This document shows positions 1 through 40,350 of a stretch of DNA of 64,000 bases, in pieces. The stretch's first letter is position 1, and every line of letters begins with the position of its first letter. Origin of the DNA: Ailanthus altissimus. Taxonomy: Eukaryota; Streptophyta; Magnoliopsida; Sapindales; Simaroubaceae. Location: the NCBI GenBank assembly GCA_946807835.1, contig OX327693.1, positions 7,395,501 through 7,459,500 of the forward strand. Reading direction: 5' to 3'. A model generated the notes under the pieces. It was not told where the DNA came from and did no database searches. It saw only the letters and a list, made by a program, of their open reading frames with translations. The translations under genes and the position numbers were made by a program.

Positions 1-1
1 C

Positions 2-1819
2 TTCACTTGTGGAGTTCTAGCTGAGAAATCAGTGCTTCCAGTTTGCTGGGGTGTCGGGTTTCCTACCTCTCTCCCTATAGCAGTTGCTCCTGGACTTTGC
101 AAAACAACTCCTTGTGCTCCTCGTTATTATGAAGTTAGTCAAGAAAATGCACCTTGCAAGTCCTCGAATTCCCACATCTGTTTGCCCTGCAGCAATGGTT
201 GTCCTGCAGAAATGTACCAAAAAGCTGAATGCACTTTGAAGTCAGATCAAGTATGTGGATATAATTGTTCGGGTTGTTTCTCAGCTGATTGCTACTCAAA
301 TTGTTCTTCACAATACTCCAATGGTGTTGCAGCCAAGAAGAATGAAAGATTTTGGTCAACGCAATTGCCAGTCATTATAGCGGAGATTGCCTTTGTCGTG
401 TTCTTGGTAACTGTTGTGTCTTTAATTTCTCTTTTATATGTACGCTACAGGTTAAGGAACTGTCAATGCTCTGCTAAAGCATCAAAGTCCCAGAAAAGCA
501 ACGGGACTGGTTCTCCTTATCAGAAGGACAATGGAAAAATCCGTCCTGATTTGGATGAGCTTAAGATAAGAAGAGCCCAGATGTTCACTTATGAGGAACT
601 TGAGGGAGCCACTGGGAGATTCAAAGAAGAATCACTAGTGGGAAAGGGAAGTTTCTCTTGTGTTTATAAAGGGATACTGAAGGGTGGGACAGTAGTAGCG
701 GTTAAAAAAGCCATAACATCTTCAGATAGGCAAAAGAATTCAAAAGAGTTCCATACGGAGCTAGATCTATTATCAAGACTAAACCATGCTCATCTGCTCA
801 ATCTGCTCGGCTACTGTGAAGAAGGTGGAGAAAGGCTTCTGGTCTACGAGTTCATGGCTCATGGCTCTTTGCATCAACATCTTCATGGGAAGAACAAGGC
901 ACTGAAGGAGCAGTTGGATTGGGTTCGAAGAGTCACCATTGCTGTCCAAGCAGCTCGTGGAATTGAATACTTGCATGGTTATGCTTGTCCACCTGTGATT
1001 CATCGAGACATAAAGTCATCAAACATTCTTATCGATGAAGAACACAATGCTCGAGTAGCAGATTTTGGTCTCTCTTTGTTTGGTCCTGCAGACAGTAGTT
1101 CTCCATTAGCCGAGCTACCTGCTGGTACTCTTGGCTATCTTGATCCTGAGTACTACAGACTTCACTACCTCACAACAAAATCCGATGTCTATAGCTTTGG
1201 TGTGTTACTTTTGGAGATCCTTAGTGGTCGAAAAGCCATTGACATGCAATATGAAGAAGGAAATATAGTTGAATGGGCAGTTCCTTTGATCAAATCCGGA
1301 GACTTAACAGCAATTTTTGATCCAGTCTTGAAGCTTCCATCTGATCTTGAAGCCTTAAAAAGGATTGCAAATGTTGCTTGCAAATGTGTCAGAATGAGAG
1401 GTAAGGAGAGGCCATCGATGGACAAAGTGACAACAGCGCTTGAACGCGCTCTTGCACAGCTGATGGGTAGCCCTTGCAGTGAGCAGCCAATTTTGCCAAC
1501 TGAGGTTGTTCTGGGAAGTAACAGATTGCACAAGAAATCCTCGCAAAGATCTTCAAATCATTCAGCCTCAGAAACAGATGGAGCCGAAGCTGAGGACCAG
1601 AGGTTCGAATTTAGGGCTCCGTCGTGGATAACTTTCCCTAGTGTTACTTCTTCCCAGAGGAGAAAGTCTTCAGTCTCAGATGCAGATGTTGATGGGAAAA
1701 ACTTGGAAGCAAGAAACATGGGCAATGTGGGAAGCATTGGTGATGGATTGAGGAGTTTAGAGGAAGAAATTGGGCCTGCATCTCCTCAAGAGAACTTGTT
1801 CTTGCAACACAATTTCTAG
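2..1819 (+). CDS. ACR4: CRINKLY4-type receptor-like kinase, C-terminal part (5' end outside window)
   Basis: The frame is open from base 2 to the TAG at 1817-1819 (605 residues), so the start lies upstream of the window. In order: the end of the crinkly-repeat ectodomain (GVLAEKSVLPVCWG), a TNFR-like Cys-rich region (about residues 32-91), a membrane segment (about 122-146), a basic juxtamembrane stretch, and a Ser/Thr kinase. Kinase landmarks are the P-loop GKGSFSCV (214-221), AVKK with Lys235, HRDIKSSN (334-341), DFG (354-356) and GTLGYLDPEYY. A Ser-rich tail follows. No key residue is missing, so the kinase looks active. In the family, ACR4 acts at the plasma membrane in epidermis, ovule integument and root stem-cell patterning; that role is inferred from homology. 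Like ACR4, this coding stretch has no intron. The gene is convergent with GCN2, 686 bp away. Confidence 0.93.
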   Translation, partial: FTCGVLAEKSVLPVCWGVGFPTSLPIAVAPGLCKTTPCAPRYYEVSQENAPCKSSNSHICLPCSNGCPAEMYQKAECTLKSDQVCGYNCSGCFSADCYSNCSSQYSNGVAAKKNERFWSTQLPVIIAEIAFVVFLVTVVSLISLLYVRYRLRNCQCSAKASKSQKSNGTGSPYQKDNGKIRPDLDELKIRRAQMFTYEELEGATGRFKEESLVGKGSFSCVYKGILKGGTVVAVKKAITSSDRQKNSKEFHTELDLLSRLNHAHLLNLLGYCEEGGERLLVYEFMAHGSLHQHLHGKNKALKEQLDWVRRVTIAVQAARGIEYLHGYACPPVIHRDIKSSNILIDEEHNARVADFGLSLFGPADSSSPLAELPAGTLGYLDPEYYRLHYLTTKSDVYSFGVLLLEILSGRKAIDMQYEEGNIVEWAVPLIKSGDLTAIFDPVLKLPSDLEALKRIANVACKCVRMRGKERPSMDKVTTALERALAQLMGSPCSEQPILPTEVVLGSNRLHKKSSQRSSNHSASETDGAEAEDQRFEFRAPSWITFPSVTSSQRRKSSVSDADVDGKNLEARNMGNVGSIGDGLRSLEEEIGPASPQENLFLQHNF

Positions 1820-2505
1820 GATGACAACAGAAAGATTTTGGATTTTTTATTCATCTTGGTGGTTGGAAAATTAACTAGACAAAAAAAAAAGTTTCTTTCT
1901 GAAATACTTGTGCTTCAACTGCCATCAGTAATATGACTACCCATCTTATTTTTGTTTTAGGATCACTAATGGTAGTCAGACAAACTTCTTACTCTGCTTC
2001 AAACTTGCAGTTATACCAAGTGATGGAGGATTAGGAAAAGAGAATGAACCGGGTTAGTGCTTCGAACTTGCATAGTAGTTAGAAAATAAGTGTGCGTGGA
2101 AATTTTAATGCTGCATTAGGTCTAAGTAACTTGTAGTTCGAGGAAAGCATATGATAACTGTGAATTTGTTCATATACAAAGTTTTAAAAAAAAAATTTAA
2201 AAAAAAAAAGGAGATTCTACAGACAGATTTACAAAATGTACACTATTTATCCCAACAGTGTATGTTGTGAATTCTGCAAAAACCTGGAAGTAAATAAGGT
2301 TTTCTTCCAACTTAAAAACTAAAGCTACAAAACTTAATGGCTGGAACTTCTTCTGCCATTCAAAAAGCTTATTAACAAATTTTGCTCTGGTATATGCTTC
2401 CTCCGGACACAATGCTGATGCAGAACTTGAAAAAAAATTCAGGTATTTGCAAGAGCAACTCCAGTAACATGATTATTCCTCAAGCAACCAAGCTTTGACA
2501 GAGGC
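1820..2505. other. Convergent intergenic/3'UTR stretch between ACR4 and GCN2
   Basis: This 686-bp gap separates two genes that end towards each other. It holds A/T-rich tracts (about 2184-2212) compatible with 3'UTRs and polyadenylation signals of both genes. I see no reading frame or repeat of note. Confidence 0.6.
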
Positions 2506-29830
<27,325 letters not shown>

Positions 29831-29927
29831 TTTTTATCCAAATTTACAAAACAAATATAAACCCCGTTCTCCTTTCAAACCGGATTTAAATAGAATACTC
29901 ACAAAACCCAATTTTCAGACAAATATT

Positions 29928-29933
29928 TTACAT
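29928..29933 (-). promoter_or_regulatory. Start-stop element ATGTAA in the likely GCN2 5' leader
   Basis: On the minus strand ATG is directly followed by TAA, 95 nt upstream of the GCN2 start. AUG-UAA minimal frames are known in plants (for example NIP5;1) to stall ribosomes. It matters only if the GCN2 transcript includes it, which the sequence cannot show. Confidence 0.35.
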
Positions 29934-29950
29934 AAATCTCCACTGAAACT

Positions 29951-30118
29951 TCAGCCCAGAAACAGATGAAAATCGACAATCGCAACAAGTCCCCCGTCTC
30001 TTTCTCCAAAATCCCTTAAACCCACTGAGGAAACTGCTAATAATGCAGAAACTGATGAAAATTGATAAAACCCAAAGAACCAATTTCCTATCGAGTGTGA
30101 ATATACAACGAGAAACAT
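29951..30118 (-). promoter_or_regulatory. Possible 55-codon upstream ORF before GCN2
   Basis: An ATG at 30118 opens 55 sense codons and ends with TGA at 29951, 120 nt before the main start. The ATG context is weak (T at -3, T at +4) and follows a long T tract, so the true transcript may begin inside it. If transcribed it would be an upstream ORF of a translation-control kinase. Confidence 0.25.
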
Positions 30119-30330
30119 TAAAAAAAAAAAATTAGAAATGGAAGTATCTTGATAATAAAGAACGAGAACGTTATTTGATTGGATAAATAAGTAAATGTCA
30201 GAAATAGAGTAATAGTATCAGAGAATGAGCATTGCGTGTTCATTATTGAAGAATTGACCCGAAAATGGAAAGTAGTTAAAATGAAAGCTGGTGGCTCACT
30301 GGACACCTGCGCTAAAGCCTCAATTTGGAA

Positions 30331-33300
30331 TATCTTTATTAAATTATTATTCTTATTTTTGTTTTTATTTTCACGACAAAAGTTCGATAAATAACGCATT
30401 TAAAAAAAATAAAACTTTTCTTAAAATGAATTTCATTAAAACCTTAAAACTTTTATGTGTATCTATGTTAAAAATAAAATATTAAATCAACGAATTTAAA
30501 TTTTCATTAACAAATTTATTATAAATAGACATGTACATTTTACCAAATTTATAATAAATTATTTGCAAATTTTAAATTGTTTGTAAATTAATATAATAAA
30601 AATATAATATTATAATATTAATTTTAAATAAAATTTATAAAATATAACGAGCATAATTATATTACAAATTTAAATTTAATAAAATCATCACACTAAAATT
30701 AAACTTATTTTTAAATTAAAATTAATAAATATAACTCATAAATAGTAACATAATTATAAAGTAATACAATTAAACAAAATTAAATTTATATTAGCATATT
30801 ATAATTTTAAGATAAGCTAATTTTTTAAATAACTAATTCAATAACTATTAAACATTAAAAGAATAAAAAGTAAAACAAAATAATTATCTCTATTATATAA
30901 AAATAATTAATTAATTAAACAAAATTATTATCAATCTCTATATAAAAATAAATAATTTTAAATTTTTAAAAATTAACTTTTCTCTTTTAAAATATTTATA
31001 TTATTAATTTATATAATATAAGGTCAATGAAATTAAAATTAAAGAGAGAATGAATTATGTCTTCAAAGAATTAAAAAATTATTTAACAAGCGTTAGTTAA
31101 TAATTTTATAGAATAACCTTTATATGATAGATTAAAAAAAATTAAAAATTCTTTCAATATTTCATTTAAGACTACCATTAACATAAATATATATTTTTTA
31201 AAATAAAATTAAATATTTAAATATTTATGAATATCTTTATTTGTAAATATTTTACTAAATCTATATTTATTTTAAATTTTATGACTTTTAATCTTACGTA
31301 TTAAACTCATTTTAAATCTGTTTCAAATGTTACTAAACTCTTACCACAATTCTAACAAATTTGCCGGTCATTCTACCGTTCTAATGAATAAACTTTGAAT
31401 TAGTTGCGGCTCAAGCTTTGGATTCATTGTATCTTCCTTTTTTTTTCACAATCTTCCGGCGGCTGTATGTAAGCAACATGTATATCAATCTGTCCCTCCT
31501 TTAAAAAAAAATTTGTTTTTAAAAAGTAAAAATAAATTTTGTTTTAATGTTATAATTTGGGTGGAACTTTTCACTGCAAATTTTACGACGTTTAATATGC
31601 TGGATTGTATTCTGCTGCAGGAAATTATAAAGTAGGATAAGAATTAATATAATAAAATTATATTTAAATTTGTTTTAGGCTCAATTTTGGTATAGTAAAG
31701 GATTGAATTGGATTATATATATTTTAATTGATATTTTAAAAAATAAAATAATGATTAATTAGTTTAATATTTATTTAATCATTAGTTTAATAAAATTAGT
31801 TTCAAATAATAAATATTTAAATATACATTATTATTAAATAAAATTAGTTTCAAATTATTGAGAAATATTTTGTTTTCGAAATTATAATTTATATCAAGCG
31901 TTTTAATTGAAAATAATTATGTTAAATTTGTACTTATTATTAGTAATTAAATAATTTAAAGTCATGGAATGAGTTATCGCATGACTCTCATAAGATAAGT
32001 TAGTCACTTATTTGATGATATTAGAATAAAATAGTGGGATTAGGATGGGCCACATTATTTATCTTAATTCTTTTTTTTTTTAAAAGAGGAATTACAACAT
32101 ATATATTTTTATTTTCGTACCATCTAAAAAAAGGGAAGTCGAATCTAAATGGAAATGTGAGACTTTGGGGGGCTCAACTAACTTGGCTGAGCCCCCATGC
32201 TCTATTTATCTTAATTCTTTAGGCACTATTAAAGTTTAAACATGGGATTGAACTAAAAATAATATCATCTCAAATTATCTTTCATATAAAAAATATTAGG
32301 AAATTTTTTTAAAATGGTCTCCCTTTTATTCTATTTTTTTTTCTACCCACGTGTTAAATTTTAATTTTTTATAATCAAAAGATTTAAAATTAGATCTTTT
32401 GCCTTAAGCATATTTCTCTCCTTTCTTTTCTCATTTTTCATTTTCTATTTTCGAACGGAAAAATACTTAAATAACACTCTCAAATTAACAAACACGAGAA
32501 ACTAAAAAAACACTCAATTACTTTGTAGATCAACAACACACTAGTTGCGTAAAAATAAAGAAAATGACAAATACTTGATAAGTTATTTAAAGTTTTTATT
32601 TATTATTTATATTATGATAAATGTGAGTAAAATGAGTATATTATTATTATATGGTATAATGTAGTGAGATAACATAAAAATAGATTGAAAAAATAACTAG
32701 AAAAGTCTTTAAAAAATGGGTGAAAATGTTGTTTTTTGGGCGCCGTGTGCAGCAGCCCTTTGATTCGCGCACTAAATGGCATTACGTTGCGACGCGCACA
32801 ATGCTATGGTGCATTTAATTTTTTTAATTATTTTATTTAATTTAAATTAAATAAAATTAATAATAATTAAATAGAATTAATAAATACGATAAAATTGTGT
32901 TTAATTTAACAAAATTTTGAATATTTAATAAATTATTAATTATTTAATAAATTTGTTGATTAATTAATAAAACTAAATTATTAATAATAAAATATTAATT
33001 AATGAAATAATCGATAAATAGTATTTGCTACAGTATCCTTTCTTTGGACGTACAACATTGAACGATGATAAATTCTTCTCTCCTAAAGGCATAAAATCTA
33101 CATTAAAGGCGATAAAAATTTATCGCACCCAAGTATAGCATCATTATTTATTGTAGTAGATACTGTTTATTATAACGAATATTGTTGAAATAATAAAAGA
33201 GTATTTTCATCTAAATTTGTTGTGTTTGATTAAATAAGTTAAAATTTTTGAACTATGGCTAATTTAGTTAATTGGCCAAAATTTTTATCTATTTATGAAA

Positions 33301-35460
33301 AGTTCTCAATAAATATACCCAACAATCTAAAGTCAAATAGATTCTTTAAATATATAAATTTATTTTATTAATTATGAATTTTTTTGTATAGTTGTTAGTC
33401 ATACATTTATAAAAGTTGATATATTTGTTTTTTATTGTGAGATAGTTTAATTTTATATCCATTCTTTATGTAGATGTGGTATTCAATTCAAGAGATGATA
33501 TTTTTTTAAATAAAAAATATTTTTGTGTTAAAATGTTTATATAAACTACTAATAGATGATTATTTTTAATTTTACTATAATCATCTATTGTTTTGTAATT
33601 TAGTCAATTACTAATTAGTTTGTAGTATAATAAAAGAATATGGAGCATTATTCTTATGTAATAAAATAAAGATTCCTAAAAAATTAACATCAAAAGAATT
33701 ATATTTAAGATATAATAATCTTTTTTATAGTGAACGTTTTATTAGAAAAAAGTATAATTTTAATGGAAAAATAGTATATCTTTTTATTATTATTTTTAAT
33801 TAAAATTATTGATTATTTAAAATTTCGCTAATATAATCGCACTTTTTTCATTAAAAACTTACTTTTTGTGTTAAAAAAAAATAGGAAAGCAACTATTAGA
33901 AGAGTTTAAATTTCTAGTAAAAGTACTTTGAAATCTCTAAAGAAAAGAGAACAATTATTATCTTTGTGAAGAAAATAGTTATATTATATTTAAGTGAGAT
34001 ATGTATCATATGACTACTATTGCTTGAAAAATGATTACATATTTAAAATATTGTAAATGTTACTAGTTCAAAGAATGAGTAATAATATTTCTTCGAGTAT
34101 TCATTTTTAAAATTAATGATATATTATTACTTAAAGTGAAGAAGTAATGATAATTTTCTTTAAAAAATTTGTTATGTTTAATTCTTATTATCTATGTAAA
34201 TATCCTATATGATTAAAAGACCAAAGTGTGTATTACTATTTTTGTGTTTCATAAATGATACTTTTAAAAGTTTTTCATACGTTGTTATATTATTATACTG
34301 AGGCTATCACATGTATAGCTAAATTAATAATTTTATTTAAAAATAAATTATTTTTTCTCTATTAAGTTGCTTACTAAAAATTACTTAGACTTTTGCATTA
34401 TTAATAATTATTGTTTTTGTTATTATAATTATTTATAATTCTTTTGTGAAGATGGATTTTAATGCTTAAATTAATTACGAAAGTTTAATAAGGATGTTGT
34501 TAGCTAAGTATTTTGTATGCTTTAAATTTTTATATAAAATTACCTTCATATAGGTTCAGTATAACAACATTAATATGAATGTTTTTATAATTTTATTGGT
34601 GAAAAAAAAAGAGTTTTTTCATTGTGCTTTAATTATTGTGATAACTAATGCTCATAATTAGTAACATTGACATAGCATGCAAAAATCTTAGTGCTTCACA
34701 TAAAGTGTATGTGTATATATATGCATGTTATGAGAAGATTTAAAAAATATATATTCTTGTTGAAAGGTACTATAGTTTAATTATTTGTGATCATAATTTA
34801 AAATCATATGCATAATAATAGTCTTAAAATTTTTTACAATGTGGGGGCTTTTAAATATATTATTTAACAATTTTTTTAAAAAAAAATTACACGAGAGATT
34901 AATGAAAGTTGAGAAACTAAAAAGAATAATAAAAGTGTTAATATTTCTTCTTTCATAATTTCTTAAATTTAGTATTCTTATGTTGTATATATTTCATTAC
35001 TTATCTAAGCTGACATTTTTCATTAAGAAAGAAAATTTTTTGAAATTTAGAAAATTAGAGGACAAAGTTTTCAAAACCAATTCAAATTGAATATATGCAA
35101 TCAGCTGAAAAATATTGTTTAGCATGCTATATAATATGAGAATTATATAAAAATTTCATAAATTTTTTATTTTAAAAAAAATTATAAACAAAAGACTTTT
35201 GAAAATAAAAATCTAATAGAAAAGAGCTTAAACCCATTTCTATATAAAATGAGAATTATACAAAAATTTCACAAACACAAGATTTTTGAAGAAATCATAA
35301 ATACAATACTTTTTGATAAAAGTGTTAAAATTGTTAAAGTGAACATGCCTAACCCATTTTATAGAAAATGGAAATTAAATATAAAAATTTCATAAATAGA
35401 GATTTTTAAGAAAAATTATAAATAAAAGATTTTTTAGAAAAAATTTATTAAATTGTCGAT
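30331..35460. other. Gene-free AT-rich intergenic DNA
   Basis: About 5 kb of very AT-rich sequence without credible reading frames. Local points: a 9-bp GC stem GGGGGCTCA/TGAGCCCCC at 32168-32196, a GC-rich patch at 32737-32810, and an 18-bp palindrome GCGATAAAAATTTATCGC at 33109-33126. Confidence 0.6.
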
Positions 35461-36209
35461 GGATGTATACTTAAATCCACAAGGAAGTTACCTATGAAAG
35501 TAATTTAACCTTTGTTATTGGTGATCCCATAAAAAATGTTCAACGGATAGGAACAATTCATTCTGCATGACTTATTTAGCATTTTTATTATTGACATATC
35601 CTAGAAGAGATAAGTTTCCACTCATCCCTATGATAAAAGTGCTTATTTTGTGTGATGTTTAGAAGGGTAATTACCTTGAATGAGTCGGAGACAAGAGTAT
35701 TCTTGTAAAGCATGAGTCATATACGCCCATAAAAGACTCACATATGTGGGACTAGTCGTGAGCTGTAACTATAGAAATTGAGCTGTTCTCTAGAGCTTTT
35801 ACTAGAATTAAAATAGAGCGTAGAGTCCTTAATGCGCTAATCTGCAAAATCAAGTCTCTGTCACTATTATGTGTGTTATAATTGAAGTTTGGTTAAAGAG
35901 ATTAGTTTAATATATAGTTCACTCAGGTTTTTTAAATGGATGTTGGGATTTGTGCTTACGTGTCATCTCATTTTATATGAATATTTTATCTTATAATATT
36001 TATACAGTACATTTTATTAAATTACTAATGTCATTAATTAAATAGTACAGTATTTGTTACGCTATAAACATTATATGATTTGAAGAAATTCAGATCTGAC
36101 TTAGAAGAGTTTGAACTTCTTAAGCAAGCCTTCACAGCTTAGCGAGCCCTTCAATTCAATGAATTTCTTCATGAATCGTCTAAAATCTTTCTATCTCCTA
36201 TAGACCAAC
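35461..36209. other. Intergenic segment of normal complexity, possibly transposon-derived
   Basis: Base composition rises above the surrounding AT-rich DNA (about 35640-35880), with strings such as GACTCACATATGTGGGACTA. This looks like non-coding retrotransposon debris, but I recognise no ends or domains. Confidence 0.25.
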
Positions 36210-38899
36210 TGTTACGCCTCAGACCCAAAAGATCTGATACATGACATAACTTACACTCATTCAATAATATTTAAACATTCATTTTAATTTCTTTCAAAAT
36301 TATAGCAATTGAATTATAACTGGGACAATTAGTAAATCGGAGATACACAGAGTTTTCTCAGAGATTAACACTCTACTACGTCACTAGTAGCAACTTTGTT
36401 ACCGGAAGCTCAGAATATATTCATTGCAAATTCTTACGTAAAATCAATTCATAACCACACTTTGTGAAACTTAAACTAAATCTAACCACACACAATAAAA
36501 TAATACATAAGTATTTATTCAATAAGGACAAATCAAATATCTTATTCCATGTGTCCCCAAATGAAATACTCAGCAACCTAACAACTTAGGGAACCCAAGG
36601 AACAGCAGAAGCCTTGTCAAATCCGCTAAGCACACATGTACCTTATTTACCTGAAATCACCATAAATTATAATGAGTATAAAACTCAGTAAGCATACTAG
36701 TTTTTCATATATCAAAATACAAATACATATATGTACACAATGCATGTGTATGATATGTTGTGATAAATCAAAATTATAATCTTATTAAATCATATATTAG
36801 GTAAGCGCTTACACGTTCTTTTAAAACATATAATAGGAATACTATCACTCAACTACTACTTTATAGGACTTACACATCACATATCACATAATGAGCCAAA
36901 TGTCACTCGTAGGTGACATACCGTATGAGAAGAATAGTACAAGTGAGGTTTAAATTACACATATATAGTGCTCAAGCCCGAAGGTAAGAGCCAAACCCTC
37001 ACCCTGATCATCGGTGAGTCCTCTCACATTCACCAATACGCCACCACACGAATGTGATGACTCAATCTTTCTTTAGGTACCAATAGGATCCTCCTTACAT
37101 ACGGAATACATAACATATACTAATCCCGAAGGAAAGGCCACATATAAATGCTCCACAAATCACATAAGATGCCTACTAAGTCAACAGTGAGTTCAAGCAT
37201 CCTCAAAACACAAAATATTTCTAATGGATATATTACACTTCAAAGCTTTTTTTGTTAAACACATTTCATTTTGAAAGCTCACTTTCAAAAACACATGTAT
37301 GTCCATGCTCAATGTCAATGCTCACATTCATAAACATATGTTTTTCACATTTCATATCAAATATACTTTGGCATAACATAAACATATTTCTAAACACATT
37401 TATAAAATCATATATAGATAATTACTATGCTTATTGTGATTTCAGTAAAAGTCTAATATACTTACCTTTTAGCATTTTCAGCTACAAGGCTTAAATCTCT
37501 TTAACCTATTAATGGAGATTAATTCTTTAATGAGCCTCAACATTCATACAAAATACTTTAAATAGCTTACAAAACTATACATATTGCACTTATCACATCG
37601 AATTGGTCTAATTACTTGGTTTCTCAAAACCTGTCATTCTGACTGCTTACATTTAACAAAATTTTCTAATACATCAAATGATGTCCAATTACTCTAAAAT
37701 CAGAATATATCATTTCTGACTCATATATCCTTCTTATATATGAATATTATATCATAATTTCTACACATTCCATTTCATGAACACCATCAAATTCAAACTA
37801 TTATTCTGGCGGGATTAAAATATTTACTAAACAGTATTTAATCTACCAATTTTATAAAATCATATACTAACTCAAAAATTATAAAACTACTACTGAAATA
37901 CTTTTGACACATATCTCAATCCATGATAAATGTTTCACTTCGAAATCACTGCCAAAAGCATTTTAAAACTATTTTATTCTATAGCTTTGAAAATCTGTTA
38001 ATCAAATACTGCAATGAACTGACACTCTTTAGAAAATCATAACAATTTAACCACATTAATCTAAATTCTCAAGTTTGAGTATATCATATTAAACATATAA
38101 AATTATCATATTCCATAAAGTCATAATTTTTTAAGATCATTAAGCAGATCAGAAATTATTTGTTATTGTATCATACTGTTCACACAAAAAATTTCCAGAA
38201 TTTTAAGGTCATTTTGGTAGATTCACTACAAATTCAATTTCTGAAATTTTTAATCGATTCAAAGTCTTAAATGATTCCAAACATGTCTAATTTCATATAC
38301 TGAAAATTCAATACCAGAATCGAATCACAACAATTTATAAAATTTCTGGATCAAGAGACTATCAAACAGAAATTCTGTAATTCATCATAATTTATGAAGC
38401 TATCTACATAGATCATCATCAATTCTCACAATATCTTACGAAATACACATCAAATCTTCAATTATACATATTTTTAGAAATAAAAAATTAAAGAAATTAA
38501 CACCAATAAATTGAAAAATAGTTGTGATATACCTCTTAAAATCCAAAATTCCAATTTCTTCTTCTTTTTCTCTCCCCTCTATTTCTCTCTTCTCTCACTC
38601 TAAAAGAGGTAGCTCGACCAAAATGAGAGAATCAGGGTTTCAAAAGTGTATTTTTATACTAAGAGGCTAATTTTTGGTATTTACAAATTTGCCCCCAAAA
38701 CTTTCAAAGTATTACAATTTGGTCCCTAAAATAAATCTAAAGTCTTGCAAATAAACCTAATGCTAATAGTATGTCCTTAACCTATACAAACACTACTAAT
38801 AACAATACATAAATCAAGTATCACCTACATACAAATAAAATACGTATATATATATACATACATACTTATTCTTACCGGTTGTAGATACTGGTTACTACA
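36210..38899. mobile_element. Probable solo LTR or LTR fragment, gypsy-like
   Basis: Starts TGTTACGCCTCAGACCC and ends GGTTACTACA, so it has TG...CA ends over about 2.7 kb. Inside are no long frames but stretches such as TATAAAACTCAGTAAGCATAC, AATGTGATGACTCAATC and CTCCTTACATACGGAAT, a style I associate with long LTRs of plant Ty3/gypsy chromoviruses. No 5-bp target duplication is visible (CCAAC left, TCAGC right), so limits and strand are uncertain. Confidence 0.45.
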
Positions 38900-40350
38900 T
38901 CAGCGTTAAAGGTTAGCAATGCTGAGAATTATAATTGCTAATATTTAGCACTACTAAGAGTTAGTAGGTTATAAAAGTCAACAAAATCTAAGAGTTAAGA
39001 CCTTATCTGCAATAGAACATAGACTTAAGGGTACATCAGTAATAACATAGTTGCAAGGAGTTGTAATAGGTGTTAAGAAATGTTATTATGCATGTGTATT
39101 CTCAAACACAATGTTCTTAATCTAATTTATCGACGCGGGTCTATCGATGAAACTCTTTATTATAGATCAGTATATGACCATATTTAGATGGTCTAGATAG
39201 TTGTTCTTAACTAACCATGGGCTTACGGAAATGTTTGTATGGCATACGAGTATTCAGTGAAGATTGAATACTGAACAGGCTTAACGAAGACTCCAATAGA
39301 CATCCCATGAAGACGTTAATGGTTGGTTATCTCAAGTTGAGTAATATACGTGATCCTTTGATCTGAGTGCCACGGTGGGCTTGTAAGTGATCCATCATGC
39401 TTTAGTTCCACATATGTTAGAGACCTTTCATAGTCTGACCGCTATATGTCGTTGGGTATGGTCCGATTCTCATAGAGTTTGGTGTATGCAGATATGGGAT
39501 CTGTCAGCTCATAGGTGAGTTGTATACCTGAATGCTTCGAGACTATATCTCAGAAAGACTTATAGCCATAAGCAATAAACTCAGGTAAAGAGTTTTCTAC
39601 AGGGTTAAACAATATTGCAAAAGTGTTTGAGTATATTGTTTATCGAGATACATGTCTAGAGATAAGTTCACGAATAAACGTGTGGAGATTTGACGGTGTT
39701 GATCTATATCCCTGCTCTTCCAAGATATAAATGGTAGAAGGATTATCCGCATGCGCAATAACCTCAACTTGTATGGTCCACTGTGCTGATTTATAATATC
39801 CGTAATGTTTGCGTAGGGTATTAATCACGGACTCAAGGAACAGTTCAGTTTGACAAATCGGGCGTGGACTTAGGGAGTCCTGCAATATAAAATATATTCA
39901 TTATGCACTGGGACAACGTACCAGATTGAATAGTTCAATCCAATAAATTCTAGCAGACCGAACATTTACTTCAATATCCTTTGGAATGTGCACGTGTCAA
40001 GACTTAGGAATTAAATAAATCAATTAGTTAACAATAATTGTTAACCAATAGCATGATGACACATGGCACATTGTAAGTCAATTATTGTTTGACTTGGACA
40101 AGCAATATCACTATTATATTCATTAAATTGTTTATTGAATAAAATAATATTTAAAATAATATTTGATGTTATTATTTTAATCAAGTCAAATAAATATTAT
40201 TTATTTCATGCATGTGTTTTATTTGTATTTAATTTGATTAAATAAACAAATAAAAATAATGAAGTATGGCATATTCTTACAAGTATGGCCAATATGTGAA
40301 ATACAATAAATGAAAAATTGTTTTCTCTTCTTCTTGTGAAATTCGGCCAA
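38900..40350 (-). mobile_element. Probable non-coding retrotransposon-derived segment
   Basis: A 1.4-kb stretch of balanced composition inside AT-rich DNA. Read on the minus strand it begins TGTTGGCCGAATTTCACAAG at about 40350, a start typical of LTRs. An 81-codon minus frame at 39640-39885 has no recognisable domain. It may be a remnant of a large non-coding LTR element; family unknown. Confidence 0.3.

Larger units (their letters stand above)
29831..30330 (-). promoter_or_regulatory. GCN2 5' leader and likely promoter
   Basis: The 300 bases upstream of the start are T-rich on the transcript strand and hold the ATGTAA element and the 55-codon frame listed separately. I see no convincing TATA box, so the start site is unplaced. 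Confidence 0.4.

Noticed and set aside
39640..39885. 81-codon minus frame as a gene
   Set aside because: No domain, no introns matching a known gene, and it lies in transposon-like non-coding sequence.
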